Part shown: one piece after another, positions 34,629-43,325 of the stretch
Position numbering within the stretch: the first letter of the stretch is position 1
How the letters are laid out: each line of letters begins with the position of its first letter
Assembly: GCA_017889725.1 (NCBI GenBank)
Contig: JAGGAE010000015.1
Coordinates: 1 to 64,000, forward strand
DNA from: Bacillota bacterium
GTDB taxonomy: Bacteria; Bacillota; Negativicutes; Sporomusales; CTSoil-080
Length of the DNA stretch: 64,000 nucleotides
Direction of reading: 5' to 3'
Notes under the pieces: generated by a model
Database searches by the model: none
What the model saw: the letters and a program-made list of their open reading frames with translations, nothing else
Told to the model about the DNA's origin: nothing
Position numbers and translations under genes: made by a program

Positions 34629-34848
34629 TATCAGACCGCCTCCTTTTATTCTTCCACTACCTATAGTATGAAGCAAGTTATTACTTTTAAACCACCGCCA
34701 AAGGAATCGGATTACTTTTATTGTAAAATAACGTTTCTTAATTGTCAAGAAACTTCCTTTTATTTTTCCATTTTCTCGTATTTCAGTAACAAAAACTTGC
34801 CCCTTTACGTACTATATACAACTAAAGATTATCGAAGGAGGCATATCT

Positions 34849-34965
34849 ATGAATCTCCGGAATTTCGGTTCTTGCGGGTTTGGCGGCAACGGTTTTTTTA
34901 TTGTCATCATCATCATCATTGCACTTTTCTTCTTCTTTGCTGAAGAAGAATCCAGTTCACTATAA
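34849..34965 (+). CDS. 38-residue YjcZ-like small membrane protein
   Basis: A glycine-rich start (FGSCGFGGNG), then one hydrophobic helix rich in Ile and Phe, then EEESSSL. GAAGGAGG lies 7 bases before the ATG. The YjcZ/CotJ-like tiny sporulation proteins have the same G-F-G-G plus helix plan. Likely sporulation-linked; role unknown. Confidence 0.7.
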   Translation: MNLRNFGSCGFGGNGFFIVIIIIIALFFFFAEEESSSL

Positions 34966-35002
34966 TCATCAACTTTTTAGCTTACAACACCTCCTTGTTG
35001 TC

Positions 35003-35030
35003 AAGGCCGGAGAATCGATCCCCGGCCTTT
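35003..35030 (+). terminator. terminator of the small membrane protein gene
   Basis: AAGGCCGG / CCGGCCTT stem with extended inner pairing, 38 bases after the stop. Confidence 0.75.
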
Positions 35031-35048
35031 AGCCTTACAAAGTCAAAA

Positions 35049-35081
35049 GGAATCGGCACCCTGTATGGGTATCGATTCCTC
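35049..35081 (-). terminator. hairpin after the Cys/His-rich protein gene
   Basis: GGAATCGG-ACCC pairs with GGGT-CGATTCC, with one bulge; sits 16 bases from the stop of the minus-strand gene at 35097. Confidence 0.6.
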
Positions 35082-35096
35082 ATGAAAATCAAAATC

Positions 35097-35315
35097 TTAC
35101 ATATCTGACATCATGTGGTGTTCCGGCATCATGTGGTGTTCATGGGGCATGCCACAACGTGGACAGCACGTATGGCGGCGATGTTCATACTCATGCCCAC
35201 AGTGCGGGCATACCTTCACCATCACGTAACAACACTGTTCATACACCTTGAATTTCATTTCTCCCACGCATTTTTTAACGCAGCATTTAGGTCTTTTACA
35301 TCCATCATAGTACAT
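35097..35315 (-). CDS. Cys/His-rich small protein with zinc-ribbon pattern
   Basis: 72 residues with ten cysteines: CKRPKCCVKKC, EQCCYV, then CPHCGHEYEHRRHTCCPRCG, a classical zinc ribbon, and a His/Met tail (HEHHMMPEHHMMSDM) that could bind copper or nickel. AGGAGG precedes the ATG. No family recognised. Confidence 0.7.
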   Translation of the reverse strand: MYYDGCKRPKCCVKKCVGEMKFKVYEQCCYVMVKVCPHCGHEYEHRRHTCCPRCGMPHEHHMMPEHHMMSDM

Positions 35316-35482
35316 TATCTAGCATTCCTCCTTTCTATTATACAATATGCAAAAGACCATCAACATGTTATGGTTAATTTTTGCGTTTCTGGTTGCCCTT
35401 ATCACCTTATCGGTAACACAATCTCCCCCATGCACATACTGTATAGTAAGTTAAAAACAATCTGACAGGAGGTAAGTATTGC

Positions 35483-36064
35483 ATGAGTATTTTTCGCGAA
35501 CTATTAAATCCCGCTCTAGTCCGAGAATTAGAGCGCGAACTCAATACTGACGTACTGCTCTTTGGATTTGATGGTTTTACTTACTTTGGTAATCTGCAAG
35601 CCATTGACGATTGTCGAATTGCCATCTTATCCCCCGCTATAGAAGCGGAAAGCAGCAACGTAGAAATTTTAACCCCCGGCGGCGAGCTTGTTGAAGTAAA
35701 ATTTGCCCGGGTCGATTTGTGGCAGCTTGTCGGCAAGGGAACCAGCATCGTTTCCGATCCCATTCATTGTTCGCCCCCCAGCGGTCCTGTTGTTTTACAA
35801 CAACTCGGCCAGGACGCAGAACGTCAGGAAAGCAGCGATCTTATCCGCTGGCTCTTACGCCAGCTTGGCGATGACGTTGCTTTAACGACCTTGGGAGGCT
35901 TCCTCTTTGAAGGTACCCTAAGCGAAATAGATGATTGCTTGGCTATTTTGTCGGTGGAAGATGTATTTCTTCCCGGCACCAGTTCCAGTATATCCAGTGA
36001 CGCTTTACGCTCTGTAGTCGTGAACTTAAAAGCCCTGACATCCGTTTCCGGTTCAACCAGTTAA
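35483..36064 (+). CDS. unknown protein with internal duplication
   Basis: 193 residues made of two related halves: RELNTDVLLFGFDGFTYFGN-LQAIDDCRIAILS (about 18-50) and RQLGDDVALTTLGGFLFEGT-LSEIDDCLAILS (about 125-157). The repeated F-x-G-x-L-x-x-IDDC-x-x-AILS core suggests a small beta-sheet domain, perhaps Sm-like. Good ribosome site (AGGAGG). No family recognised. Own terminator follows, then a HipA-like gene. Confidence 0.7.
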   Translation: MSIFRELLNPALVRELERELNTDVLLFGFDGFTYFGNLQAIDDCRIAILSPAIEAESSNVEILTPGGELVEVKFARVDLWQLVGKGTSIVSDPIHCSPPSGPVVLQQLGQDAERQESSDLIRWLLRQLGDDVALTTLGGFLFEGTLSEIDDCLAILSVEDVFLPGTSSSISSDALRSVVVNLKALTSVSGSTS

Positions 36065-36074
36065 ATGCTTTTTT

Positions 36075-36114
36075 CATGAAAAGACCCGGTTTAACCGCCG
36101 GGTCTTTTTTCATG
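36075..36114 (+). terminator. terminator between duplicated-domain gene and HipA-like gene
   Basis: Long stem CATGAAAAGACCCGG / CCGGGTCTTTTTTCATG with a T run. Confidence 0.85.
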
Positions 36115-36139
36115 ATTACCAGGGAAAGGAGACATTGCT

Positions 36140-36964
36140 ATGCTTTTGGCTGTCGAATATCTCGGAGAAGTAGGCGTTGGCGTAACCGCGCCGCATTTTT
36201 TCCGTGCGGACAACGGACATATTTATGTCGTTAAATTAAAAAACAATCGTCTCGGCCCAACCGTCTTAGTCAGCGAGTATGTCGCTGCCCGCCTCGGACA
36301 TATCCTAGGACTTTGCTTTCCTCCCAGCGACCTCATCCACCTGTCATCTGAATTCATCCTGCAAACACCACTCTTTTCTTCCGGCGTTGATCCAGGACTG
36401 CATTTTGCCTCCCGTTATCTTACTCCAACACAGCACCTCACAAAAGAAACCCTCTCACTGGCCTCTAATGTTAATGAAATGGCCGGTGTTCTTCTCTTCG
36501 ACCATATGTTTCATAACCTTGACCATATCTCAAACAAGCGCAATCTATTATTGCACCGTGAAGAAACCGGCTTCAAAATATACTCCATTGACAACTCGCA
36601 TCTCTTCAAAGGAGGGCGCTGGACAGTCGCCAAGCTTGATAAATTAGCGAGAAAGACAAAAATATATACCCAGGGTTTATTTAGGGTTTTACTCAACGAT
36701 TTCCTTGCCGTGCAAGATTTTCTCCCTTACTTGGATAATGCAAATAATTTGACTGACCCCCTCATCACAGAACTTGTGCAAGATATTCCGGCGGAGTGGC
36801 TGACCGAAGAGGACGAACGCGCTGCTTTAATACGGCATATCCAAGCCCGCCGGGACATTGCCGGACAGCTCTTTCACAAGCTTTTAAAACACATTCCGAC
36901 CAGTCGCGGCGGAACAAAAACTTTTACCCCTCGCGTCATACGACACACCCTAAAAACTAAATAA
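36140..36964 (+). CDS. HipA-like kinase-fold protein
   Basis: 274 residues. A lysine-bearing strand (GHIYVVKLKNNRLGP), a catalytic-loop-like segment (LLFDHMFHNLDHISNKRNLLL) and a metal-site-like IYSIDNSHLFKGG follow the order of the HipA/PI3K-like fold. There is no HipB-type partner and no HipA N-terminal domain, so it is not a standard toxin. Similar lone proteins are common in spore formers with no known role. AAAGGAGA precedes the ATG. Confidence 0.7.
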   Translation: MLLAVEYLGEVGVGVTAPHFFRADNGHIYVVKLKNNRLGPTVLVSEYVAARLGHILGLCFPPSDLIHLSSEFILQTPLFSSGVDPGLHFASRYLTPTQHLTKETLSLASNVNEMAGVLLFDHMFHNLDHISNKRNLLLHREETGFKIYSIDNSHLFKGGRWTVAKLDKLARKTKIYTQGLFRVLLNDFLAVQDFLPYLDNANNLTDPLITELVQDIPAEWLTEEDERAALIRHIQARRDIAGQLFHKLLKHIPTSRGGTKTFTPRVIRHTLKTK

Positions 36965-36989
36965 TACCAGCTTTTTCCCAAGCATCACA

Positions 36990-37021
36990 AAGCCCCTTCG
37001 GCAGGCTAAACCGAAGGGGCC
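36990..37021. terminator. bidirectional terminator between HipA-like gene and fcl
   Basis: 11-bp stem GCCCCTTCGG / CCGAAGGGGC, A- and T-rich flanks on both sides. Confidence 0.75.
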
Positions 37022-37040
37022 AAACAATAAAACCCGTTTA

Positions 37041-38027
37041 TTACTCTTTTAGATTGTTTTCCCGGTACCATTGTATAGTCTTAACCAATCCCGCCTCTAA
37101 TGGCGTGGCGGCGACAAACCCGAACTGCCGGTGGGCTTCGCCGGTATCGAGACACCGTCTGGGCTGACCGTTAGGTTTCGCGGCATCCCAAGATATCGTT
37201 CCGGAAAACCCGGTCAAGCGGATTATCATCGCTACCAAATCCTTAATGGATACCTCCTGCCCAGTCCCCAGATTTACCGGCTGCACCCCTTCATAACGCT
37301 CCGTGGCCGATACAATACCTTCTGCAGCATCTTTGACATACAAAAATTCACGACTCGCTGATCCGTCCCCCCACACATTCACAGTAGCTAATCCCTGCTC
37401 TTTTGCCTCCAGGCACTTGCGAATAAGCGCCGGAATGACGTGTGACGTTTCCGGGGAAAAGTTATCACCCGGCCCGTATAAATTGGCCGGCATTAAATAA
37501 ATCACCTTAAACCCATACTGTTTTCTGTACGCCTGCCCTTGGACCAGCATCATCTTTTTTGCTAACCCATAGGGAGCATTGGTTTCTTCCGGGTAACCGT
37601 CCCAGAGGCTTTTCTCGGAAAAAGGTACTTCACAATACTTCGGGTAGGAACAGACCGTTCCAATCGCGACAAACTTTCTTACCCCATATATACGCCCATA
37701 TTCGATGAGCTGCGTCCCCATCATAAGGTTATCATAAAAATACTTGCCTGGATTTTGCATATTGGCCCCAATACCGCCAACAACTGCCGCCAGATGAATA
37801 ACAATATCCGGTTTAAGCTTCTCATACAACCGAATAACATTTTCGGCCTTGGTTAAGTCATATTCCGCACTACGGGGAACAAATATTTCCGAGCACCCTC
37901 TACTTTTGAGTTTTTCCACAACCTGAGACCCAAGAAAACCCGCTCCGCCGGTGACTACCACCCTGAGGTGCTCTAAATTCTCCTCACCAACCCCGTCACA
38001 CCTTTTATTCAACAGCATGATGCACAC
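37041..38027 (-). CDS. fcl: GDP-L-fucose synthase
   Basis: About 325 residues; NAD(P)-binding [17 protein letters not shown] and catalytic YGLAKK in an extended SDR of the GMER type ([25 protein letters not shown]). Makes GDP-fucose from GDP-4-keto-6-deoxymannose, the product of the gmd gene just upstream. Start uncertain between GTG 38027 and ATG 38018; both overlap the end of gmd. Confidence 0.92.
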   Translation of the reverse strand: MCIMLLNKRCDGVGEENLEHLRVVVTGGAGFLGSQVVEKLKSRGCSEIFVPRSAEYDLTKAENVIRLYEKLKPDIVIHLAAVVGGIGANMQNPGKYFYDNLMMGTQLIEYGRIYGVRKFVAIGTVCSYPKYCEVPFSEKSLWDGYPEETNAPYGLAKKMMLVQGQAYRKQYGFKVIYLMPANLYGPGDNFSPETSHVIPALIRKCLEAKEQGLATVNVWGDGSASREFLYVKDAAEGIVSATERYEGVQPVNLGTGQEVSIKDLVAMIIRLTGFSGTISWDAAKPNGQPRRCLDTGEAHRQFGFVAATPLEAGLVKTIQWYRENNLKE

Positions 38028-39090
38028 CGTACCCTTGACTCAAACAAAAAGCTTCTTTCTCCACTTGCTTTATGTCCGCCTCCACCATTTTATTGACAAG
38101 TTCCTCAAAAGATACTTCCGGCTTCCAGCCTAGCTTTTCTCTGATCTTCGACGAATCAGCCACCAGCAAGTCAACCTCCGTAGGGCGAAAATAGCGATGA
38201 TCAATTTTCACAATAACCTTGCCTGTTTGGATATCTATCCCTTGCTCATCCAAACCCTCTCCCCTCCAGGCAAGATCAATTCCAGCACTTTTGCAAGCCA
38301 GTTCTACGAACTCACGCACGGAATACGTTTGACCAGTCCCCACCACATAATCATCCGGTTCCGATTGTTGCAGCATTAGCCACATCGCCCGGACATAATC
38401 TGAGGCATGCCCCCAGTCCCGTTTCGCATTCAGATTTCCTAAGTACAGCACATCCTGAAAACCTAACTTAATCCTGGCTATCCCGCTCGTAATCTTACGG
38501 GTAACAAAGGCTTCTCCTCTAAGTGGTGATTCATGGTTAAACAATATACCGTTACAAGCGAACATACCATACGCTTCCCGATAATTAACCGTAATCCAAT
38601 AAGCATATAATTTGGCGACCCCATACGGACTTCGTGGATAAAACGGAGTAGTTTCCCTCTGGGGTATCTCTCTGACTTTCCCGAAAAGTTCACTAGTTGA
38701 TGCCTGGTAAAACCTCGTTTTTTCGGCTAACCCCGAGATTCTCACCCCTTCCAGCAAACGAAGCGTACCCAACGCGTCGGTATTAGCGGTATACTCCGGC
38801 GACTCAAACGAAACCTTGACATGAGACTGTGCTGCCAAGTTGTAAATTTCATCGGGTTGAATCGCTTGCAATAGACGATATACATTAGCCCCATCCGTTA
38901 TATCCCCATAGTGAAGAAAAAAACGGCCTTCCAACTGGTTAGCCTTCTGGTACAGCTCGTCAATACGTTCTGTATTAGCAACAGAAGTTTTGCGCCGCAA
39001 ACCATGCACCTGATACCCTTGCGCAAGTAAAAATTCCGCTAGATAAGCGCCATCCTGTCCGGTTATTCCGGTTATTAACGCTGTTTTCAC
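38005..39090 (-). CDS. gmd: GDP-mannose 4,6-dehydratase
   Basis: 361 residues. [33 protein letters not shown] and YGVAKLYAY place it as Gmd. First step from GDP-mannose to GDP-fucose (or GDP-rhamnose) for envelope glycans. Translationally coupled to fcl. Confidence 0.95.
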   Translation of the reverse strand: MKTALITGITGQDGAYLAEFLLAQGYQVHGLRRKTSVANTERIDELYQKANQLEGRFFLHYGDITDGANVYRLLQAIQPDEIYNLAAQSHVKVSFESPEYTANTDALGTLRLLEGVRISGLAEKTRFYQASTSELFGKVREIPQRETTPFYPRSPYGVAKLYAYWITVNYREAYGMFACNGILFNHESPLRGEAFVTRKITSGIARIKLGFQDVLYLGNLNAKRDWGHASDYVRAMWLMLQQSEPDDYVVGTGQTYSVREFVELACKSAGIDLAWRGEGLDEQGIDIQTGKVIVKIDHRYFRPTEVDLLVADSSKIREKLGWKPEVSFEELVNKMVEADIKQVEKEAFCLSQGYGVHHAVE

Positions 39091-39168
39091 GATATCCGCT
39101 CCCTTCGCCGCTCATCACCTTATGGTATTCACGAAGCAGGAACGTTGTGCAAACTCCCACGCAAAAAA

Positions 39169-39189
39169 CCCCGCCTTACTAAGGCGGGG
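39169..39189 (-). terminator. terminator of secreted protein gene
   Basis: 9-bp stem CCCCGCCTT / AAGGCGGGG, loop ACT, six T residues following on the minus strand. Confidence 0.9.
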
Positions 39190-39211
39190 TAAAAAGTACT
39201 AGCCAAATTAT

Positions 39212-39808
39212 CTATTCGGGGAGATAGAACTCTCCATTGAAGCGTTGAAGCGCCTTTTCCAGTCCCCGCCTAACGGCGTAGGACTGCTTTACAAAGCCAA
39301 CCAGTGCCTGGTGTTCCCCGTTTTCCGTAATCACACTATCATACAACGCATAGCCATTATTAATATCCATTACCGTTACATGTAACGGTACCGTAGCCGT
39401 CCATCGTTTCAATAAAATAAGCGCATTAGGAAAATCCAATTGCTGATCGGTAGTCACAAATTGAACCTCAGCTCTTACACAATAATCTACACGCATGTTA
39501 CGCAACGCCGAAACAAGCGTTCCCCAATCCGTGTTGGCATAATCACCAATTCCTTGCATTTGCAGCCTGTCCATTAAATTCTGGCCAGATACAACAATAT
39601 ACCTGTCAGCGGAAAACTTGCCCGCCATAGACTCATCAACCATCTCAGCCGTATACCCACCGCCCCTGAGCGACGAGTTATTAATCGCCGGTAAGATAGC
39701 AACTACGGCTTTGGATCCGTACATTCGTGCCTCGACAAGATGTGGTACGAGAGTAAACGAAACTACGGTTAATAAAAAACAGCAAGCGGCAATCAGAGTT
39801 CTATGCAT
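39212..39808 (-). CDS. secreted protein of unknown function
   Basis: 198 residues from the ATG at 39808 (AAGGAG upstream). Signal peptide (MHRTLIAACCFLLTVVSFTL) ending near VEARMYG. The mature part begins KAVVAILPAINNSS and has the alternating strand pattern of envelope proteins resembling TolB-N/CsgG-like domains (VDYCVRAEVQFV, VTVMDINNGYALYDSV). Role unknown; its own terminator. Confidence 0.75.
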   Translation of the reverse strand: MHRTLIAACCFLLTVVSFTLVPHLVEARMYGSKAVVAILPAINNSSLRGGGYTAEMVDESMAGKFSADRYIVVSGQNLMDRLQMQGIGDYANTDWGTLVSALRNMRVDYCVRAEVQFVTTDQQLDFPNALILLKRWTATVPLHVTVMDINNGYALYDSVITENGEHQALVGFVKQSYAVRRGLEKALQRFNGEFYLPE

Positions 39809-40110
39809 AGTTTCACTCACTCCTTGGAATCTGCAATTTTTATAAAAATAAGTTCCAAACACCCATTATGTATATATATTTATTTTGCCATTCACCGAAA
39901 AAAACCTTTTATTTTTTATCTTTTTTAACGGTTAATACAAAAACTTTTCCTGGAAATAATTCTTTCCGCCTGCAAAAAAATCGGCCATTCGGCAGTTTTG
40001 CCCTTCCGGTAAAGGAATAACCCCCCAAAAAAGAGAACAATATAACATACAGTTGACCACTTACCTTTAGTAAACCTTATGTAACAGTACCAACAAAGAG
40101 GTGACATTTT

Positions 40111-42012
40111 ATGATTCGAATCGCGTTAGGCCAAATAGAAATCGTCCCCGGCCGTCCTGATGTAAATTCCGCTTTTATGCTGAAAATGATAGAACAAGCC
40201 CGGCAGCAAGGGGCAGACATTATTATTTTTCCGGAATTAGCCATTCCCGGCTACCTGTTAGGGGATACCTGGGAACAACAGGGCTTCTTACGGGAATGCG
40301 AAGAATGCGGCCGCCAGGTCATTTCCGCATCCATCGACATCTGCGTAGTGTTCGGCAATGTCGGCGTAGATTGGCAACGACATGGTGACGACGGACGTGT
40401 TCGCAAGTACAACGCCCTATTTACCGCTTATCAGGGTAAGCTTTGGGGTAATGACAATTTCCCCTATCCCTTCCGTATTAAAACTCTCCACCCTAATTAT
40501 CGCGAGTTTGACGATACCCGCCATTTTTACAGTCTGCGCAAACTGGCTCTTGAAACCGGACGGACAGTGGAAAATCTGCTACAGCCAGTTCAAGTTGATT
40601 ATAAAGATACGAAGCTTACACTGGGAGGCATTCTCTGTGAAGATGGCTGGAATGAATATTACCCTGTTAATCCGGTAGCTACACTGAGCACGAAAAACAA
40701 ACTAGATGTTATTATCAATATTTCCTGTTCCCCATTTACCTTAGGTAAAAACGACAAACGTAACCGCGTCTTTTCCAAGCAGGCGGCTGCTGCAGGCATA
40801 CCGCTTGTCTATGTAAACGCCGTAGGCCTTCAGAATAACGGTAAAACCGTTTACACCTTTGACGGATTCAGTTCAGTATATGATGGCCAGGGCCAGGTTA
40901 TTGCTACATGTTCCACCTTTCAACAAGAACTAAAGGTTGTTGAAATTCCCCCTCAGAGTCATCCCCTTGCCACTTCGGCAGAATCCGACAAAGATGATAC
41001 TATCGAAAACGTATACCAGGCTTTAACGTACGGTATCCGGAAATTCATGGTCCAAACAGGTCTTAAAAAAGTAGTTATCGGCGTATCCGGCGGTATTGAT
41101 TCCGCAGTTAACACCGCACTTTTCGCAAATGCCATTGGTTCAGAAAATCTTCTATTGGTCAACATGCCCAGTATATACAATTCTTCAACAACCAAAGGAC
41201 TATCCGAACAATTGGCTGCCAACTTGGGCTGCTCTTATACAATCTTCCCCATTCAAGAAGCCGTTGACCTTACTATTAAGCAGATTACCTCGACTCCGGT
41301 TACCCAATTGCAAACCGGAACCCAATCTACACTGAAAGTGTCCTCTTTTGTCGCCGAAAACATTCAGGCGCGTGACCGTTCGGCCCGTGTCCTTGCCGGC
41401 TTGGCCGCCGCCTTCGGCGGAGCCTTTACCTGTAACGCCAACAAAAGTGAACTCACCGTGGGCTATTCCACGCTCTACGGAGATCAGGCCGGTTTTATTG
41501 CGGCCTTGGGCGACCTTTGGAAACATCAGGTGTATGCGCTCGGGCAGTATCTAAACACAAAAGTATTTAGTACTCCGGTTATTCCTCAAGGCATTTTCGA
41601 TATCATCCCCAGTGCGGAACTGTCCTTCGACCAGGCGGTGGAAGAAGGTAAAGGCGATCCCCTTTACTATCCCTACCATGATTATCTCTTTCAAGCGTTT
41701 ATTGAATGGTGGAACAGGGCTACCCCCGAGGATATTCTTACCTGGTATGCCGCTGGCGAACTGGAAGAACGACTGGGGTGCGAACAAGGTTTAACCATCA
41801 AACTTTTTGCCACCCCTGCCGAATTTATCACAGACCTGGAGAAATGGTGGAAACTCTATACCGGCCTGGGAGTTGCCAAGCGCATCCAAGCCCCCCCCAT
41901 CCTGGCCGTCAGCCGAAGGGCCTATGGTTTTGACCACCGGGAAGCCCAAAACCAACCCTACTTCACCCGCGCCTATAATATATTAAAAACCCGCTTATTA
42001 GAAAAAATCTGA
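40111..42012 (+). CDS. nadE: glutamine-dependent NAD+ synthetase
   Basis: 633 residues. N-terminal nitrilase-type glutaminase with Glu in IIIFPELAIPGYLLGD and Cys in GGILCEDGWNEYY; C-terminal synthetase with the P-loop VIGVSGGIDSAVNTALF and NKSELTVGYSTLYGD. Makes NAD from deamido-NAD, ATP and glutamine. GAGGTGA precedes the ATG. Followed by a radical SAM gene 19 bases on. Confidence 0.96.
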   Translation: MIRIALGQIEIVPGRPDVNSAFMLKMIEQARQQGADIIIFPELAIPGYLLGDTWEQQGFLRECEECGRQVISASIDICVVFGNVGVDWQRHGDDGRVRKYNALFTAYQGKLWGNDNFPYPFRIKTLHPNYREFDDTRHFYSLRKLALETGRTVENLLQPVQVDYKDTKLTLGGILCEDGWNEYYPVNPVATLSTKNKLDVIINISCSPFTLGKNDKRNRVFSKQAAAAGIPLVYVNAVGLQNNGKTVYTFDGFSSVYDGQGQVIATCSTFQQELKVVEIPPQSHPLATSAESDKDDTIENVYQALTYGIRKFMVQTGLKKVVIGVSGGIDSAVNTALFANAIGSENLLLVNMPSIYNSSTTKGLSEQLAANLGCSYTIFPIQEAVDLTIKQITSTPVTQLQTGTQSTLKVSSFVAENIQARDRSARVLAGLAAAFGGAFTCNANKSELTVGYSTLYGDQAGFIAALGDLWKHQVYALGQYLNTKVFSTPVIPQGIFDIIPSAELSFDQAVEEGKGDPLYYPYHDYLFQAFIEWWNRATPEDILTWYAAGELEERLGCEQGLTIKLFATPAEFITDLEKWWKLYTGLGVAKRIQAPPILAVSRRAYGFDHREAQNQPYFTRAYNILKTRLLEKI

Positions 42013-42031
42013 AATAACGGAGGCTACTACT

Positions 42032-42922
42032 ATGTATTTTGATAACGCCGAGGGCATGGTTTTTCGTCCGCCCAGCGAAGCTAATAGTTTAATTTTGCGT
42101 GTAACCATAGGCTGTTCGCATAATGTCTGTACCTTTTGCGGCATGTATCATGACGTCGCTTTCCGGATACGCCCGGAAGAAGAAATTACAGCCTTGATAG
42201 AACGCGCCGCCAACCTCTATCCTTACCAACGAAGAATCTTTCTGGCTGACGGTAACGCACTAATACTACCTACCGAGCGTTTACTAAAAATAATGCACCA
42301 ACTGCATCAAGCCTTTCCGAAATTGTCCCGCATTACATGCTACGGTGGACCGCTAGATATACTGCGCAAAACACCTGAAGAACTCATCGCCCTTCGTGAT
42401 GCCGGCTTGCAAATTATTTATCTTGGCATTGAAAGCGGCTGTGATGCAGTTCTCACCGCCGTGAACAAAGGCGTCACAGCCGCTCAGATGAGCCAAGCCG
42501 GACAAAAAGTAATCAACGCAGGCATCAAGCTATCCGCTATGATTATTCTCGGTCTAGGCGGCAAAGACTGTACCACCGAGCACGCACGCCATACTGCTAA
42601 CATCATCAACGAAATCAACCCCACTATGTTGGGGGCGCTAACCCTTATGCTCCACGAAGGTTCCCCCATGCGGACCGCCGCCGAAAACGGCCAGTTTCAT
42701 CCTTTATCCCCGTTCGAGATTATGCAGGAACTTCATATGCTGGTTTCAGGTATCGAAGTTACGCAGCCCTGCATTTTTCGCAGCACCCATATTTCCAACT
42801 TCCTGCCGCTATCGGGAACGCTCCCAAAAGATAAAGATCGCCTTTTAGCAGACATCAACCAATGTCTCACTCATTTCCGTAATCAAACCCGCCCTACCTA
42901 TAACGCCAGAGAACAATATTAA
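42032..42922 (+). CDS. radical SAM protein (Elp3/HemN-like fold)
   Basis: 296 residues with cysteines C-x4-C-x2-C in IGCSHNVCTFCGMYHD, SAM-binding glycine stretch ADGNALI and LGIESGCDAVL. No SPASM cysteines. Resembles uncharacterised B12-independent radical SAM proteins of anaerobes. Same operon as nadE; substrate unknown. Confidence 0.88.
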   Translation: MYFDNAEGMVFRPPSEANSLILRVTIGCSHNVCTFCGMYHDVAFRIRPEEEITALIERAANLYPYQRRIFLADGNALILPTERLLKIMHQLHQAFPKLSRITCYGGPLDILRKTPEELIALRDAGLQIIYLGIESGCDAVLTAVNKGVTAAQMSQAGQKVINAGIKLSAMIILGLGGKDCTTEHARHTANIINEINPTMLGALTLMLHEGSPMRTAAENGQFHPLSPFEIMQELHMLVSGIEVTQPCIFRSTHISNFLPLSGTLPKDKDRLLADINQCLTHFRNQTRPTYNAREQY

Positions 42923-42929
42923 ATGCAAA

Positions 42930-42947
42930 AGCCGCCCAAGGGCGGCT
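42930..42947. terminator. bidirectional terminator
   Basis: 7-bp stem AGCCGCC / GGCGGCT with A and T runs on each side, between convergent genes. Confidence 0.8.
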
Positions 42948-42959
42948 CTTTTCTTTATA

Positions 42960-43313
42960 TTAACGTCGCAAAAACCTAGTAAGCATCCAAAGCAAACTGG
43001 CTATTACCATAAAAAAGACAGCCAGCGGTAAAAAAACGACCACAAACACTACGATAACGGCAACAATAAGAAGCTTTGTAGTCCATTTCATCCGTCCCAG
43101 TCCCCAGGTCATATGACTGATATGAATGCCTTGATTAGCCCCTTGTTGCTGATATCGATATTGATAATTTGAGCGGGCATCCGACTCAGTCTCCACAGTG
43201 ATCCCCTGAAAGTTTTCCCGTTCTTCCGGGGCTAACCGGGTTGCCTCCGTTTCTCGGCACTGACACCTTTCCTCTTGTTCCAGTACTCTCCCACAATTTA
43301 CACACCGCATCAT
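42960..43313 (-). CDS. zinc-ribbon membrane protein
   Basis: 117 residues: N-terminal ribbon CVNCGRVLEQEERCQC, a polar linker, then one or two C-terminal membrane helices (LLIVAVIVVFVVVFLPLAVF). GGGGAG lies before the ATG. 12 bases after the 505-residue protein gene, so cotranscribed. Function unknown. Confidence 0.7.
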   Translation of the reverse strand: MMRCVNCGRVLEQEERCQCRETEATRLAPEERENFQGITVETESDARSNYQYRYQQQGANQGIHISHMTWGLGRMKWTTKLLIVAVIVVFVVVFLPLAVFFMVIASLLWMLTRFLRR

Positions 43314-43325
43314 TTTCTCCCCCCA

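Noticed and set aside
36140-36964. HipBA toxin-antitoxin module
   Set aside because: No HipB-like gene precedes it and the HipA N-terminal domain is missing.
39925-40107. 60-codon hydrophobic ORF on the minus strand before nadE
   Set aside because: Its start lies on the nadE ribosome site, has no site of its own, and the sequence is low in coding character.
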